In this document: one piece after another, positions 14,035 through 24,839 of the stretch | How the letters are laid out: every line of letters starts with the position of its first letter | Position numbering within the stretch: position 1 is the first letter of the stretch | NCBI RefSeq assembly: GCF_014839805.1 | Contig: NC_051142.1 | Coordinates: forward strand, 372,001 to 436,000 | Source: Manduca sexta | Lineage: Eukaryota; Arthropoda; Insecta; Lepidoptera; Sphingidae | Direction of reading: 5' to 3' | Length of the DNA: 64,000 nucleotides | Notes under the pieces: generated by a model | The model's input: only the letters and a program-made list of their open reading frames with translations | Databases searched by the model: none | Told to the model about the DNA's origin: nothing | Program-made: the position numbers and the translations under genes

Positions 14035-14250
14035 TTTTTTATATTATAATTTTCTCCCGAAGTTTCCAAAGGTTTGCCTTTACGGTGACGGAGCGGACTG
14101 AGGTGTAGGTCGTCTGAAATTCAATGTGACAATATCAACCTACCATTTTACAATTGCACAGTTTTTTTATTTAAAATATTTGCTGTTTACGGTCTGATCA
14201 ATGTAAAATGAGCTCACAATGTTTTGAATTCCGATTTCCCGTAGATATTT
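14035..14250 (-). mobile_element. Penelope-like element 3' tail fragment
   Basis: Read on the minus strand this matches, block by block, the tail of the larger Penelope-like element at 20.6 kb: TGAGCTCA, GGTCTGATC, the CAGTCC block, a short hairpin, GAAAC and TCGGGAG. It is more diverged than the other two copies, so it is older. Confidence 0.65.
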
Positions 14251-15372
14251 TACTCAGTTAATATGAGTTATATTTATATGATGTTAAAATGGCACATGTT
14301 TCACAAATGCATGCATATTTCACCAACGCAGCGGTATTTCCGTTCGATAATGTGTCGCCCAAGTCTATCATCATATCGAAAATGGAAAAAAATTAACAGC
14401 GACAGATGTCTGGTTTTCCGTGTGAGACATAAATTATTTATATCTTAAAGTATAGGCAAATACGAGATAATTATATTTAATTCTCTCGGTTCTAATTTTA
14501 TATCGATTTCTTAAAATTTTATATGTGATTATCTACTGTTTTAGAAAATTTCCATTCATGCTACACAATATTTTGTAAATCCTTTGATAAGTTGTGATAC
14601 TACACGAAGTGTTCATAATACATACTGAGGAATATATTATGCACGAGCTGTGTACGCGACTGCCGAGTTTGTTATATTTCCTTACGTATATTCTTGGAAT
14701 GATTTCACGCATCACGTAAAAACTGCTAAATGGATTTTCATGCATATTTTATTGTTACGCGTAATCTGTAGTAAATATTTACTGACATATATATTATGAC
14801 CTATATTATGTTATATTATCATTCTAGAAATTTTAACGAGAGGCGGATATTACGTATTAGTAAACAAACTTACACAGAGTTTCGACTGTTATTAAAAATA
14901 TCAAATCTTTAGCATTGTTATTTTCAATCAACCGTTACATATATGTATTGCTGGCGCACTATTTCAAGGCTTTAAAAAAAATATATAAATAGCATAATAG
15001 ACAACAACTGTAAAAATAACATTAAAAAATATGTATTTGTGTAACTACCTTCTCTAATTGTAAGTACGCACATACATAAAATTTTGCATACCGTTGAAAT
15101 GGTGAAAAATTTTGCTCATGTAATCTATTGAACATGATAATTTGTTGTGTTTTTAGCAAAATAAATTGATTTGATATGATCTATGATTTTTAGGTAAAAA
15201 ATCCCGAAAGGTAATTAAATGGGGAACTATGAATTATTGTCTTTTAATTTCCACCAATATATATATTTTTAAACTAATTTTTGCAACACAAATACCATAG
15301 GACCTTTTAATAGCTAGCTCGCGGTATGAATCTATGATGGTTTATTTGGAATTGTTTTGTTCCAGATCTAAT

Positions 15373-18300
15373 ATGGATGGTCCCGCAGGACCATCAGCAA
15401 GCGTACCTGATGGTGGCGTGAGCAGCAACACAGAAGCCATGGACAGGCTACGGATGGATGACAGCTGTCAGAATAAGACAGAAGTTAAAGTTAGGAGTAA
15501 GAGATATGGCAGGGGAGCAGTAGAGTCAGGTAAATAATAATAAAGAAAGAAAAAACATTTATTGGCTACAGATTGGGTGGTAAACATAATATAATAACTT
15601 AAGGCGATACCTCAAGGTCCATTTTCATACATTTTGTTTCACCTTTAATCTGGGTAACTAAACAAGTATTGACAAGTAAAGAATTTAAATTCACGTCTAG
15701 TTAGTGATTAGTTCTCGCAGTTGAAAGAAAAACGTAAAAATAATTAATAATCATGGATATTTCGGCCTTTAAAATTTCGTCATATTAAATTTTTTGCGTA
15801 TGGACAAACTCTTAAAGAATCCAATCGTTATTACCCAGTACAATGTCGATTTTCGACGACGTCCATAAAGCTGTCCTGCCCACACAAGTGTTCAGTGAGC
15901 GGCCTCCGCGGTAATACTAACTGAAAATAAATAATAAAATTTAAACAATAGCATGGTAAAAATTATATATTGTTATGTACCTAATATGTTTAATTCTACG
16001 AAAAGATGGATTTAAAAAATATATGATGATCGGTCAAATAAAGATGACCTTATTCATCTCCACGGTTTCATAACTCATTTTATCAACACAATAAATAATA
16101 TCAAGGCAGAATTCTTACGTTTATCATAATATAGATACCATATATTTCTAACAGTTTGAACCCAATACTCTCAGTCGTTTTTAGTAAGGAACCACTATAC
16201 CTTTAAGGCACTTAGTGACTATCAAATGTCCACAAAATATGTTTTAAACAGACAGAATAAAGTTGCGATAGTCTAGTTGGGTGTGGAATGGACTGCCGAG
16301 ACGAATGTTCGCAGGTTCAAAACCCAAGGGCACACATAGCGGTCTAAAATATGTGTCTATTCTTTGTGAATTATCACTTGCTTTAACGGTGAAGTTAAAT
16401 ATCGGGAGGAAACCTGCAAGTAATTTTCTAAAGGAATTTTGAGGGTGTGTGAAGTCTATCAATCCGCACTAGGCCAGCGTGGTGGCCTAAGGCCTTATCC
16501 CTCTCAGTAATAAATACAGGGACAGTAATACAGGGCTGATATTATTTTACTAGACAGAATAATAAAAACCTAAATGTTCTTAAAAACGAGGCGGACTCTC
16601 ATTCTACTACAAGTATACTCTAAAATAATCTAATTACTGTATGTATTATCAACGCGCAGTTTCACGTGTAGTGTCATGGTCGCGGTTAAGATAATATGTA
16701 TACACTGACGAAAATAAAATCTTTAGGCGTCAATGTCGTCGTTTGACGGTGATAATTTGTTTGTTAATCTCGGTGGCGAGGGGTGAATCTTGAAAATGAA
16801 GCTTATGCTTTTGGTATTAAAGTATCTTCTTTCTTTTACCCGGGGCGTAGCTACTGTAGGGCAAGGCGGTGTAGCCACCAGTGACTTTCAAGTGATCATC
16901 TGAGGGAACTAATAAAGCATGTTAAATGTACCAATCGGTTTTTTGCTTCCGCCCTTGTTATCGCGTCTGTAAAGTGAGTTACACACAATGGGCCTATTTT
17001 TTGGGGCCTCGGACATACGCCACTGTATCTGCTTTTATCTGCCTCCAGTGTAGGATCCCAGTAAATATTTCAAGCATGTTATGGCGGACGTTTGGCTGCC
17101 AGCCGTCCGCCTGATATCAAGCCTTAATCTTTCAGGAGTTGAACTATGGCTCCATATGCTGATGTAACATAAAGCGATGGATAGAGATTCGTCTGTTGTT
17201 CAAAAGTATCTAAATAAAACATAACTAATATCTACTTTGAAATCGGACATACATTGATTGGAACTAATTACTTTTGAATATATAATCAGAAGATTTGTTC
17301 CACGCATTCATATTTAAGAATAATAATATTATGTATTACGAGATTGCTTGCGAAGTATTTTGCCTTAGAGTTCTTTTTCAGATAAAGCCTCTATTCACCT
17401 TCTCGGAATGTAAACTTCTAGAACGGATATAACTTCCAACTATAGCTAAGAAGTGTCACACGTATTCGCGTATACAATGTGGACGATTCACGAGTGCCTT
17501 CTCAATGGATTTATATAATACGTTATGATCCCCAGAGGTCGTTAGAGATAAACATCACGCGTATTGCGCCTGCGCACTCTATTGTTGCCGTTAACCTAAT
17601 ATTTCATTTTAAATGAGGTCAATATGCCAAAAATCTGTAATCTTTTTGATAAAGCCTGTTTGATTGACAGAAAAATGGTATATGTGATAATGTTTGAGAA
17701 AAAATGTATATTATGAAATAACTGGTTATTATTAAAAACTATGTTGACTTCATAAGTTATGGAAATAAGTGTATTTAATATAGCGATAGTATGGAAAATA
17801 AATTTATTTATGTAATGTTTTTTATGTTAAAAGAATGGCCAAGAATTCCTAGTTTGCACAAGTGTAGATACTGTCATGCCAGCATAATATTTATTAATAT
17901 ATTTTTGTAATTATAATAATTATGTTGCCTCGGTGGTGTTCTTGTACTGAATGCGCGGTACGGTAGTGCTCTGAGGTCTTGGGTTCGAATCCCGGTTCGG
18001 GCAAAGTTATAATTGAGTTTTTTCTGCCCGGAGTATAGAATTTGTGCGCGATATGGCGTTAGGCTTCTCCCCTATCACATCATAGGACGGAACACACTTG
18101 GCGAAAAGTGGGTGTTCTGGTTGCGCTTTTGCATACCCCTTCGGGGACAAATGCATGTGTATTTGTTTTCGGAAATTAATGCGTGTTCGTTTTAATAATG
18201 ATGTACTGTTTTGTTCCAGGTTTGACGCACGAGTGCGGCGTGTTCGGCGCAATAGGCATGGGAGAATGGCCGACCCCGGTCGACATACCGCAAGTGTTAA

Positions 18301-19709
18301 CTTTAGGATTGGTAGCGTTGCAGCACAGGTGGGTGGGATTTACATAAATAGTAGGCGCGCTCGGGCGGTTACTTGCCTGTCGTATAGCCGGTTAAGCGGC
18401 TTTATCTACTGACCCCCTTATTCATAGACGTTTTTTATCTAAGGACGGAGTAAAGCTGTAATAACAAGTCTGTTTTTCAGTGCTGACGGCATGGCAGACT
18501 TCGCAGTGCGTAGACATAGGGCTGTTTTGATTGGCTTATATTAAGATACAACGATATTAGCCAACAACGGCCCTATGGCTACGCTAACAGACTTGTTATC
18601 ATAGGTAATTCCGTCCGTAAATAAAAAACGTCTATGAATAAGAGGGTGAGTATATACGCAGCAAATAGTCCGTGCGGTAAAAAATCGAAGCTAATCGACT
18701 GCATTTTTAACCGCCCGTGCCTGCCCGTCGTAAAATCTTGACAGACTTGTCATGCATGGTTTACAAGTCAAGAATTAATGTTGAACTAGTGTATAAAACT
18801 TGTTAAAAACTAAAATCTTTGTACCCTGTGTATGTTTTACCTAAAGTAGGCAGATATAATTTTTTTATTAATAAACAGATTAACCGCGCCTCAGTGCGTA
18901 CGTTGATACGCCCACTAGAAGGCACGTTTCAAACCAATTTGTTCAACGTAGGCATGAAAGAGTACAAACGGCAGCAATATCAACGTAGGCATTTTCTAGT
19001 ATAAATGTAATACCACGAATATAACAATAATATTGTTGTTTTATTGTAAGCGTTTCATGTATCAAGTTTATTGTGTTTACTTTGTGTTAGAACTGTTTTG
19101 TAAAACTTTGACTACGTCCGCTTAGATGATTTTGCTGACTGTATTTGTATAGTTTGTTATGTCGCCGCACTGTTCTGATTATATTAAAATGTCACGTAAA
19201 AGTATTTAAAAATGCTTTCTTTTTCTGCAGACCGTGTATTCATATTATGTTGTTGGTTACATGTTGACTGCCTCAGTGGCGTAGTCTGCATGCGCGGTAT
19301 GACGACGCTCTGAGGTCCTGGGTTCGAATCCCGGTTCGGGAACTGATATTTGAGTTTTCTGCTCAGTATCAACTCGGAAAGTCTGGAATTTGTGCCTGAT
19401 ATGGCGATAGGCTCGCCCCCTATCACATCATGGGACGGAACCCTTTTGGCGAAAAGTGGGAGACCTGGTTGCGCCTCTCTCAGAGCGCCTCTGTATCCCG
19501 GAGACAATTGCGTGACGTGTTTTTTTTTTGCTTGTAGATAAAATAAAGATGTATTGTTACAGAGGGCAAGAATCAGCGGGCATTGTGACGTCAGAGGGCA
19601 AAAGCGCCCGCACGTTCAACACACACAAAGGCATGGGTCTCATCAACAATATATTCAACGATGACGCCATGAAGAAACTGAAGGGCAACCTCGGCATCGG
19701 ACACACGAG
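15373..19709 (+). CDS. Prat: Amidophosphoribosyltransferase (PPAT/Prat), N-terminal three exons (partial)
   Basis: It catalyses the first committed step of purine synthesis: glutamine-dependent formation of phosphoribosylamine from PRPP. Exons: 15366-15529 (ATG at 15373 after a TTGTTCCAG acceptor, so an upstream leader exon exists), 18220-18328, and 19563-19709; phases 1, then 2, then 2 join cleanly. Residues 1-57 form a Ser/Gly/Lys-rich propeptide without a fold. [16 protein letters not shown] then supplies the Cys58 nucleophile, which in this family becomes N-terminal after self-cleavage. [16 protein letters not shown] and GIGHTR are classic glutamine amidotransferase class II motifs. The visible protein is 137 residues; about 400 more, with the PRPP-binding domain, are expected. 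No further exon is found before the 500-N gap at 23,027 or after it. Regulation is not visible. SINE copies sit just upstream of exons 2 and 3. Identification is firm. Confidence 0.93.
15599..15795 (+). repeat. Fold-back repeat family Y, copy 1 (single arm)
   Basis: About 190 bp nearly identical to 27577-27770, for example CTCAAGGTCCATTTTCATAC and TAATAATCATGGATATTTC. This copy lacks the inverted second arm that the 27.6-kb copy carries. It lies in PPAT's intron. Confidence 0.65.
16244..16520 (+). repeat. tRNA-derived SINE
   Basis: A tRNA-like head (GTCTAGTTGGG, then B-box-like GCAGGTTCAAAACCCA) is followed by the body ATCGGGAGGAAACCTGCAAG ... CAATCCGCACTAGGCCAGCG ... CCTTATCCCTCTCAGTA, which resembles a common lepidopteran SINE. 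It is not a functional tRNA gene, because the anticodon arm is not preserved. Confidence 0.6.
17930..18195 (+). repeat. tRNA-derived SINE, family Z copy 1
   Basis: The head GCCTCGGTGGTGTTC and B-box GGGTTCGAATCCCGG are followed by a shared body, TATCACATCATAGGACGGAA and GGCGAAAAGTGGG. It ends about 25 bp before PPAT exon 2. Sister copies: 19262-19515 (same strand), with relatives at about 30290-30490 and 46490-46685 reversed. Confidence 0.75.
18414..18646. mobile_element. Fold-back MITE in PPAT intron 2
   Basis: CTTATTCATAGACGTTTTTT at the left is mirrored by AAAAAACGTCTATGAATAAG at the right. The inverted similarity continues inward (ATAACAAGTCTGTT versus AACAGACTTGTTAT, and CATAGGGC versus GCCCTATG), so almost the whole 230 bp folds back. 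Non-coding. Confidence 0.75.
19262..19515 (+). repeat. tRNA-derived SINE, family Z copy 2
   Basis: GCCTCAGTGGCGTAGTCTGC (A-box region) and GGGTTCGAATCCCGG (B box), then the same body as the copy at 17930-18195. It ends about 48 bp before PPAT exon 3, in the same orientation as copy 1. Confidence 0.78.
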
Positions 19710-19751
19710 GTAGGGCCTTCGAGGATTTATACCTTGACGATGCTAGCTTAC

Positions 19752-20234
19752 TTAGGGGCCGTTCAAGTATTACATAACGCAATTTTAGAAGATTTTTGAC
19801 CCCTCCATGTAACGTGTCGTAACATTTTCCAGTACGCCCCCGCCCTTCCAAAAGTTATGTAACTTTAAAGCTAAAATTGTTTTCTAATTGTGGTGTCCTC
19901 ACTTTATGTGTTCTTTGGTAGTGAAATAAAATAATAAAGTAAACAGTAAGTACAGCACAGCACACCGGAGACGTCCGCCCTGCGCCGCCAACGGCCCGGA
20001 AGTGTTGCGTTACCGTTGGGCTGTGCTGATCTTTATTATCAATACATCACACTAATATTTACAATTATTTTACGCAAAATACCGGAAAGTCGCTAAAATA
20101 CCTCTGTTATTGTTTTAAAATAAAAAAAAAAACAATGTTACATAACGCTTTGTGTGAAACCCCCTCCCGCCCCTGTTACGCATCGTAACGTTTTACAAAA
20201 AAAATGCGTTACGTAATACTTGAACGGCCCCTTA
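19752..20234. mobile_element. MITE with inverted ends
   Basis: Left end TTAGGGGCCGTTCAAGTATT and right end AATACTTGAACGGCCCCTTA are inverted copies, with further inverted blocks inside (ACATAACGCA, CGTAAC). At 483 bp without coding capacity it looks like a non-autonomous DNA transposon. It sits 42 bp after PPAT exon 3, within the following intron. Confidence 0.75.
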
Positions 20235-20604
20235 CGAAAGTTCTGTAGTTCTTTGCTTGTGGTACTTATACTATTTATTACTATAATAATATATGGATCT
20301 AGATAATAGACAATCAAAAATGACAATAAATACTTCAAAAAATTCTTAAAATATATGTTCTGTTCTCCTGTCTCAGTAGAATAACGGTATTGCCTGCCAT
20401 TGGGGATAAGTTTATTTTTTTTATTACTGCTTGGATGACGAGACGAGCTTGCCGTTCGTCTGATGGTAAGCGATACGATCACTCATAAACAGTAGAAACA
20501 CCATCTAACACCTTAAATTACAAAGTACTGTTTGGCATTCCACTGCGCTGACCATCCTTAGACATGAGATGTTAAACATTGAAATTAAACTAATTTTTCG
20601 GATT

Positions 20605-23026
20605 CTATCGCGGTTTTTTGTTTTTTATTTTTCTCCCGACGTTTCGAAGACTTTGCAGCCTTCATGGTCACGGGGGGGACTGAGGTGTTGTTCATCCGCA
20701 AAGTCAAAGTTACAATATCTACCTACATTTTTCAATTATACAACTTTTTATTAGCTGTTGGTGGTCCGATCTACGCAGAATGAGCTCACAGTGTCTTGAA
20801 GTCTGGCAGCCGGTATTTTGGGTTCCGATTTAATTAAATGTAGAACTGGATCCCAGGCTTGTGCAAGCTTCCAACCATCTTCCCTATTGAAATTAGGATG
20901 TTGGTTAATTACAATAGCCTCGCGAATCATCCTGGGCAAGAATCGGTGTTCTTTGGCGAGGATTTGTGGCTTGTCTAGTCGCAGATAATGATTGGCGCCT
21001 CCTTCAGAGTGTTCAGCGACTGCAGACTTCGTCGAGCGTCGGTGTTTCACGTCAGCTATATGTTCTTTACGCGGGTCCCTATATTTCTTTTTGTTTGTCC
21101 GATATAAGAGAGGCCACAGTTGCAATCTATTTTGTATACTCCCGGTTCTTGTAGAGGTATATGACACTTGACAGGTGGTAAAATTGACTAATCTTCTTAG
21201 GCGGCTTAAAATAAGTTTTTATGGAAGCACGCTTCAGGATGTAGCCAATCTTGTCGGTGACTCCTCTTACATATGGTAATACAACCGGAACACGTTCAAC
21301 TGTGGCTGGTTTCACTCGGTTTCTGTGACGGCGGCGTGGAATTTGGAGCTTGTTGTCTCGCAGCACTTGCTTGACATGTTGCAGCTCAGCGGCCAGGTGT
21401 TTCTCGTCACAGATTCCTTGTGCTCTCTGAAACAAAGATTTGCCCACGGTAGCTAACTGTTTTGGATGGTGATGAGATTCACCGTTCAGATATTTATCAG
21501 TATGGGTCTGTTTCCGATGCACAGTATGACTTAAGGTCTGATTAGGATTACGGATGATTAAAACATCTAAGAAAGCAAGAGATTTATTCTGTTCTAACTC
21601 CATAGTAAATTGGATTTTTATTGTTGATGGAGTTGAGGTGATTTAAAAATGCAGTTACTTTATCAGATGGTAAAATTGTGAAAGTACTCGTCTCACGTAC
21701 CGTTTATAAAACCTTGGAGTGACGGGGCTGTACTCAGGGCTGTCTCCTCGAAGTCTTCCATAAATATATCGGCGACTACCGGAGATACAGGGAGCCCATC
21801 GCTACCCCCTCAACTTGTACATAGAACTGATTATTCCACAACATATAGCCAGATGTAAGGCAATGTTGGAGTAGTTCTGCATATTCTACAGGAATGTTAT
21901 TCTCTGCCAACTTCTTAGATACAATTCTGATGCAATCTTGTACTGGTAAGCTCGTAAAGAGACTGGACATCAAAACTGACCATAGTTTCATTGTCAGCTA
22001 ATTTTAGGTCTTTAATATCGCTGACAAATTGGTATGAATCCTTCACAGACGCTCTAGTGTTTCCTCTAAGTGGTGAAAGCACTTTTGCTACGTGCTGAGC
22101 CAATCTGTAGGTTGGTGTGTCGATCTGACTCACAATGGGACGTAGCGGAGCATTTAATTTGTGTATTTTCGGTAACCCATACAGTTTAGGCGGTTTTGCA
22201 CACGAAGGAACGAGTAAGTTTACGTCAAGATTTAACTTATCGGAGTAATCTTTTATTAAAGAGCTAGTAGCCTTTAATACTTTGGTAGTCGGGTCTGTTT
22301 TGACTATTTTATAGGTACTTACATCCGATAAAAGTTGTTCCATTTTATTATTGTAGTCTGACGTATCCATTACTACTGTCGCATTTCCTTTATCTGCACG
22401 GAGAATGGTAAGGTCCTTCATCGATCGCAAGTTCTTTAAAGCGATATATTCGTGTTTTGGAAGATTTGGTTTCGGCACTTTCTTTTGACGCAAAATTGAC
22501 GAAATGTCCTGGCGTATCGCCTCCGAATCTTCGTGTTTTAAGTTATTTTTGAAGAGACTATTCTCAACATTGCAAATAATGTCTTCATACGGTATCCTTC
22601 GTGGTGTAACAGCAAAATTTAAGCCTTTCGATAAAACCTGAATTGTGTTTTCGTCCAATGATTGTTTTGACAGATTTATTACTGCGCGTTGTCCATGGTT
22701 TGCGCGGGAGTGTATCTTATCTATGGTCGCGCGTTCCATTCCTACACTCGGTGTTTTTAAGATTATCAACAAATAATTTTGATTGTAATTTATTATATTT
22801 TATTATATGTTTGTTTTGCATTCATTATATTTGGAAGTTTCGCGCTTATTTAAGGTCTCGATGCAATTTTTAAAATCAAATGCTAACTCTGTCCTCAATT
22901 CATTGGATATAATCTCAACACAATTATTTATGTACTGGAGGTCGGATCGTGTTTCGTGTATGGTAGCTCGTAACAGTTTAGTACTCGCCTGGTTAAATTT
23001 TAGCGCTCCCTCGTATGTATTTCTTT
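20605..23026 (-). mobile_element. Penelope-like retroelement, decayed, running into the gap
   Basis: Read on the minus strand. An N-terminal region ends SKGLNFAVTPRRIPYEDII, and the reverse transcriptase carries RADKGNATVVMDTSDYNN, LYGLPKIHKLNAPLRPIVS and QIDTPTYRLAQHVAKVL. A linker follows with LPYVRGVTDKIGYILKRASI and FKPPKKISQ. A GIY-YIG endonuclease region retains GVYKIDCNCG and YIG, then EHIADVKHRRSTKSAVAEH. Frames break repeatedly (about 22740, 21955, 21785, 21690, 21150 and 21070), and the polymerase active-site stretch near 21690 is itself disrupted, so this copy is dead. The 3' tail (20605-20750) matches fragments at 14.0 kb and 45.6 kb. The 5' end is hidden by the N run. Confidence 0.9.
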
Positions 23027-23526
23027 NNNNNNNNNNNNNNNNNNNNNNNNNNNNNNNNNNNNNNNNNNNNNNNNNNNNNNNNNNNNNNNNNNNNNNNNNN
23101 NNNNNNNNNNNNNNNNNNNNNNNNNNNNNNNNNNNNNNNNNNNNNNNNNNNNNNNNNNNNNNNNNNNNNNNNNNNNNNNNNNNNNNNNNNNNNNNNNNNN
23201 NNNNNNNNNNNNNNNNNNNNNNNNNNNNNNNNNNNNNNNNNNNNNNNNNNNNNNNNNNNNNNNNNNNNNNNNNNNNNNNNNNNNNNNNNNNNNNNNNNNN
23301 NNNNNNNNNNNNNNNNNNNNNNNNNNNNNNNNNNNNNNNNNNNNNNNNNNNNNNNNNNNNNNNNNNNNNNNNNNNNNNNNNNNNNNNNNNNNNNNNNNNN
23401 NNNNNNNNNNNNNNNNNNNNNNNNNNNNNNNNNNNNNNNNNNNNNNNNNNNNNNNNNNNNNNNNNNNNNNNNNNNNNNNNNNNNNNNNNNNNNNNNNNNN
23501 NNNNNNNNNNNNNNNNNNNNNNNNNN
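23027..23526. other. Assembly gap, exactly 500 N
   Basis: A run of 500 N, the same length as the second gap (47,527-48,026), so probably a placeholder of unknown true size. It begins inside a Penelope-like element and ends just upstream of the snoRNA host gene. The missing C-terminal exons of PPAT may lie here. Confidence 0.95.
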
Positions 23527-23598
23527 CCAGTATGCGACTATCCATTATTTCAGACAATTGGCAACACTAATTGGCTATCATAAAATTGTTATATTTTT

Positions 23599-23660
23599 AT
23601 GATGATTACATCGTTCGCCTGAATGATTGTGACGAACAAAATTCGCGTTCCGCTGTCTGA
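23599..23660 (+). ncRNA. Box C/D snoRNA candidate, distinct from its neighbours
   Basis: Box C ATGATGA (23599-23605), D' CTGA (about 23619), a C'-like GTGACGA and box D CTGA (23657-23660) give a 62-nt unit. TTTTT before box C can pair with AAACA after box D to form the terminal stem. Box D ends 67 nt before the acceptor of the host exon at 23728, the same spacing as the four sister snoRNAs. The guide stretches are ACATCGTTCGC (before D') and ATTCGCGTTCCGCTGT (before D). The modification target is not assigned. Confidence 0.6.
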
Positions 23661-24077
23661 AAACACAGACAATGGTAGTAATAATCATTATAGTGACTCT
23701 TTGTAATCCTTTTGTTTTGGTTAACAGGTCGTGTAGAACACTTGAAATACAAGAAAGAAATTTAATGATTAGGTAAGTTATGTTAAAATTATTTGGTATG
23801 TCAGATGTTTTTAGTGTAAATAAAGTTTTATTTATTACATCTATGTTGTCTTTCCTTCCTTATGTTGGAAAATATTTAACAGTTTTCTCAGTTTTATGTT
23901 GTAAAGAGCTAATTAATTGTGGAAACTTAATTGAGCCATGTACTACTTAATTTACTTTATTTTTATGTTATTCATTATTGCTGGTATGTTTCCCTTAAAA
24001 ATTCTATAAATAAACGTTCAATTTCAAATGACTTTTAGTATCCAACTATTTCTATGATAGTAACTTTATGGATTTAA

Positions 24078-24151
24078 ATGATGACCAGACCTTCAGGTCT
24101 CCCTCAACAGAGCGAACCCAATCAATCATGTTGACCAACACTCACGTCTGA
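24078..24151 (+). ncRNA. Intronic box C/D snoRNA, copy 1
   Basis: Box C ATGATGA at 24078-24084 and box D CTGA at 24148-24151, 74 nt in all. Inner boxes are a D'-like CAGA and a C'-like ATGTTGA. AA/TT flanks give a short terminal stem. Box D ends 69 nt before the acceptor at 24220. It lacks one A (CCAATCAATC) found in the other copies. Guide stretches: CAGGTCTCCCTCAA before D' and CCAACACTCACGT before D. Confidence 0.85.
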
Positions 24152-24466
24152 TTATACTTTTACAAACAAAAAACATTTGATGTGGGATTAAAGTCTAAAA
24201 TAGTATTATTTCTCTTACAGATGACTGAGTTTTTGGATGGACTGTTTAAAGATTGAAATGTAAGTTTAATCTTCTAGAATAATAAAAATACTTGCATGAA
24301 GCCACTGACTTTGTTCTCATTGATTTATTTTTTCTATTGTTGGGGATTTATAATAGATCTTTTGAACAATCATTAAATGATAACAGATTTCTTGCCAACC
24401 CCATTAATTTTGCAATTAATTCAATTTAAGAAATATATGTTTATCTACTGATATAATGATTTTAAA

Positions 24467-24541
24467 ATGATGACTAGACCTTCAGGTCTCCCTCAACAGA
24501 GCGAACCCAATCAAATCATGTTGACCAACACTCACGTCTGA
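24467..24541 (+). ncRNA. Intronic box C/D snoRNA, copy 2
   Basis: 75 nt from box C (24467-24473) to box D (24538-24541), with a longer AAA/TTT terminal stem. One substitution (GACTAGACC) separates it from copy 1 just after box C; both guides are unchanged. Box D ends 73 nt before the acceptor at 24614. Confidence 0.85.
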
Positions 24542-24764
24542 TTTATTATTAACAAACAATAAATTCAAACTTTTGTGTTAATCGATTTTTACATTATTTA
24601 TTTTTTTGTTACAGATCCTAGAAAAATTATGTGCAAGAATATCTGCGCAACTTTAATAATACAAAGTGAGTATGAAAATTATGTAAGATTCATAATTTAA
24701 AACTTGTTTTAAAAAACATATAAATGGCTACATATTGTTATCTTGTAAATAGTTATAGTCCAAA

Positions 24765-24839
24765 ATGATGACCAGACCATCAGGTCTCCCTCAACAGAGC
24801 GAACCCAATCAAATCATGTTGACCAACACTCACGTCTGA
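24765..24839 (+). ncRNA. Intronic box C/D snoRNA, copy 3
   Basis: 75 nt from box C (24765-24771) to box D (24836-24839). One change (CCATCAGG for CCTTCAGG) lies upstream of the 14 guide bases next to D'. Box D ends 69 nt before the acceptor at 24908. Confidence 0.85.

Larger units (their letters stand above)
3121..15365. other. 12-kb stretch between PAICS and PPAT
   Basis: This interval separates the divergent PAICS and PPAT genes. It is mostly AT-rich without conserved coding sequence. Within it I can name a possible leader exon at about 5490-5603, hAT-like inverted-repeat elements at 4268-5046, two copies of an interspersed repeat (8706-8850, 10745-10880), a LINE-like tail (about 13065-13145) and a Penelope-like 3' tail (14035-14250). 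PPAT's first coding exon starts directly after an acceptor, so part of this interval is probably PPAT's first intron. Short open frames here lack recognisable domains. Confidence 0.6.

Noticed and set aside
17937..18015. tRNA gene suggested by a perfect B box (GGTTCGAATCC)
   Set aside because: The head is followed by a SINE body shared with 19262-19515, and the anticodon and acceptor arms do not pair well. The same applies at 16.3 kb and 46.6 kb.
18098..18412. 104-codon open frame across a SINE and PPAT exon 2
   Set aside because: It is a different frame from the conserved amidotransferase sequence and consists partly of SINE; a shadow.
20138..20482. 114-codon minus-strand open frame
   Set aside because: Runs through a MITE end and AT-rich sequence; no domain.
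22807..23583. Long plus-strand open frames across the gap
   Set aside because: Length comes from translating the N run; the real sequence to the left is the antisense of a Penelope-like element.
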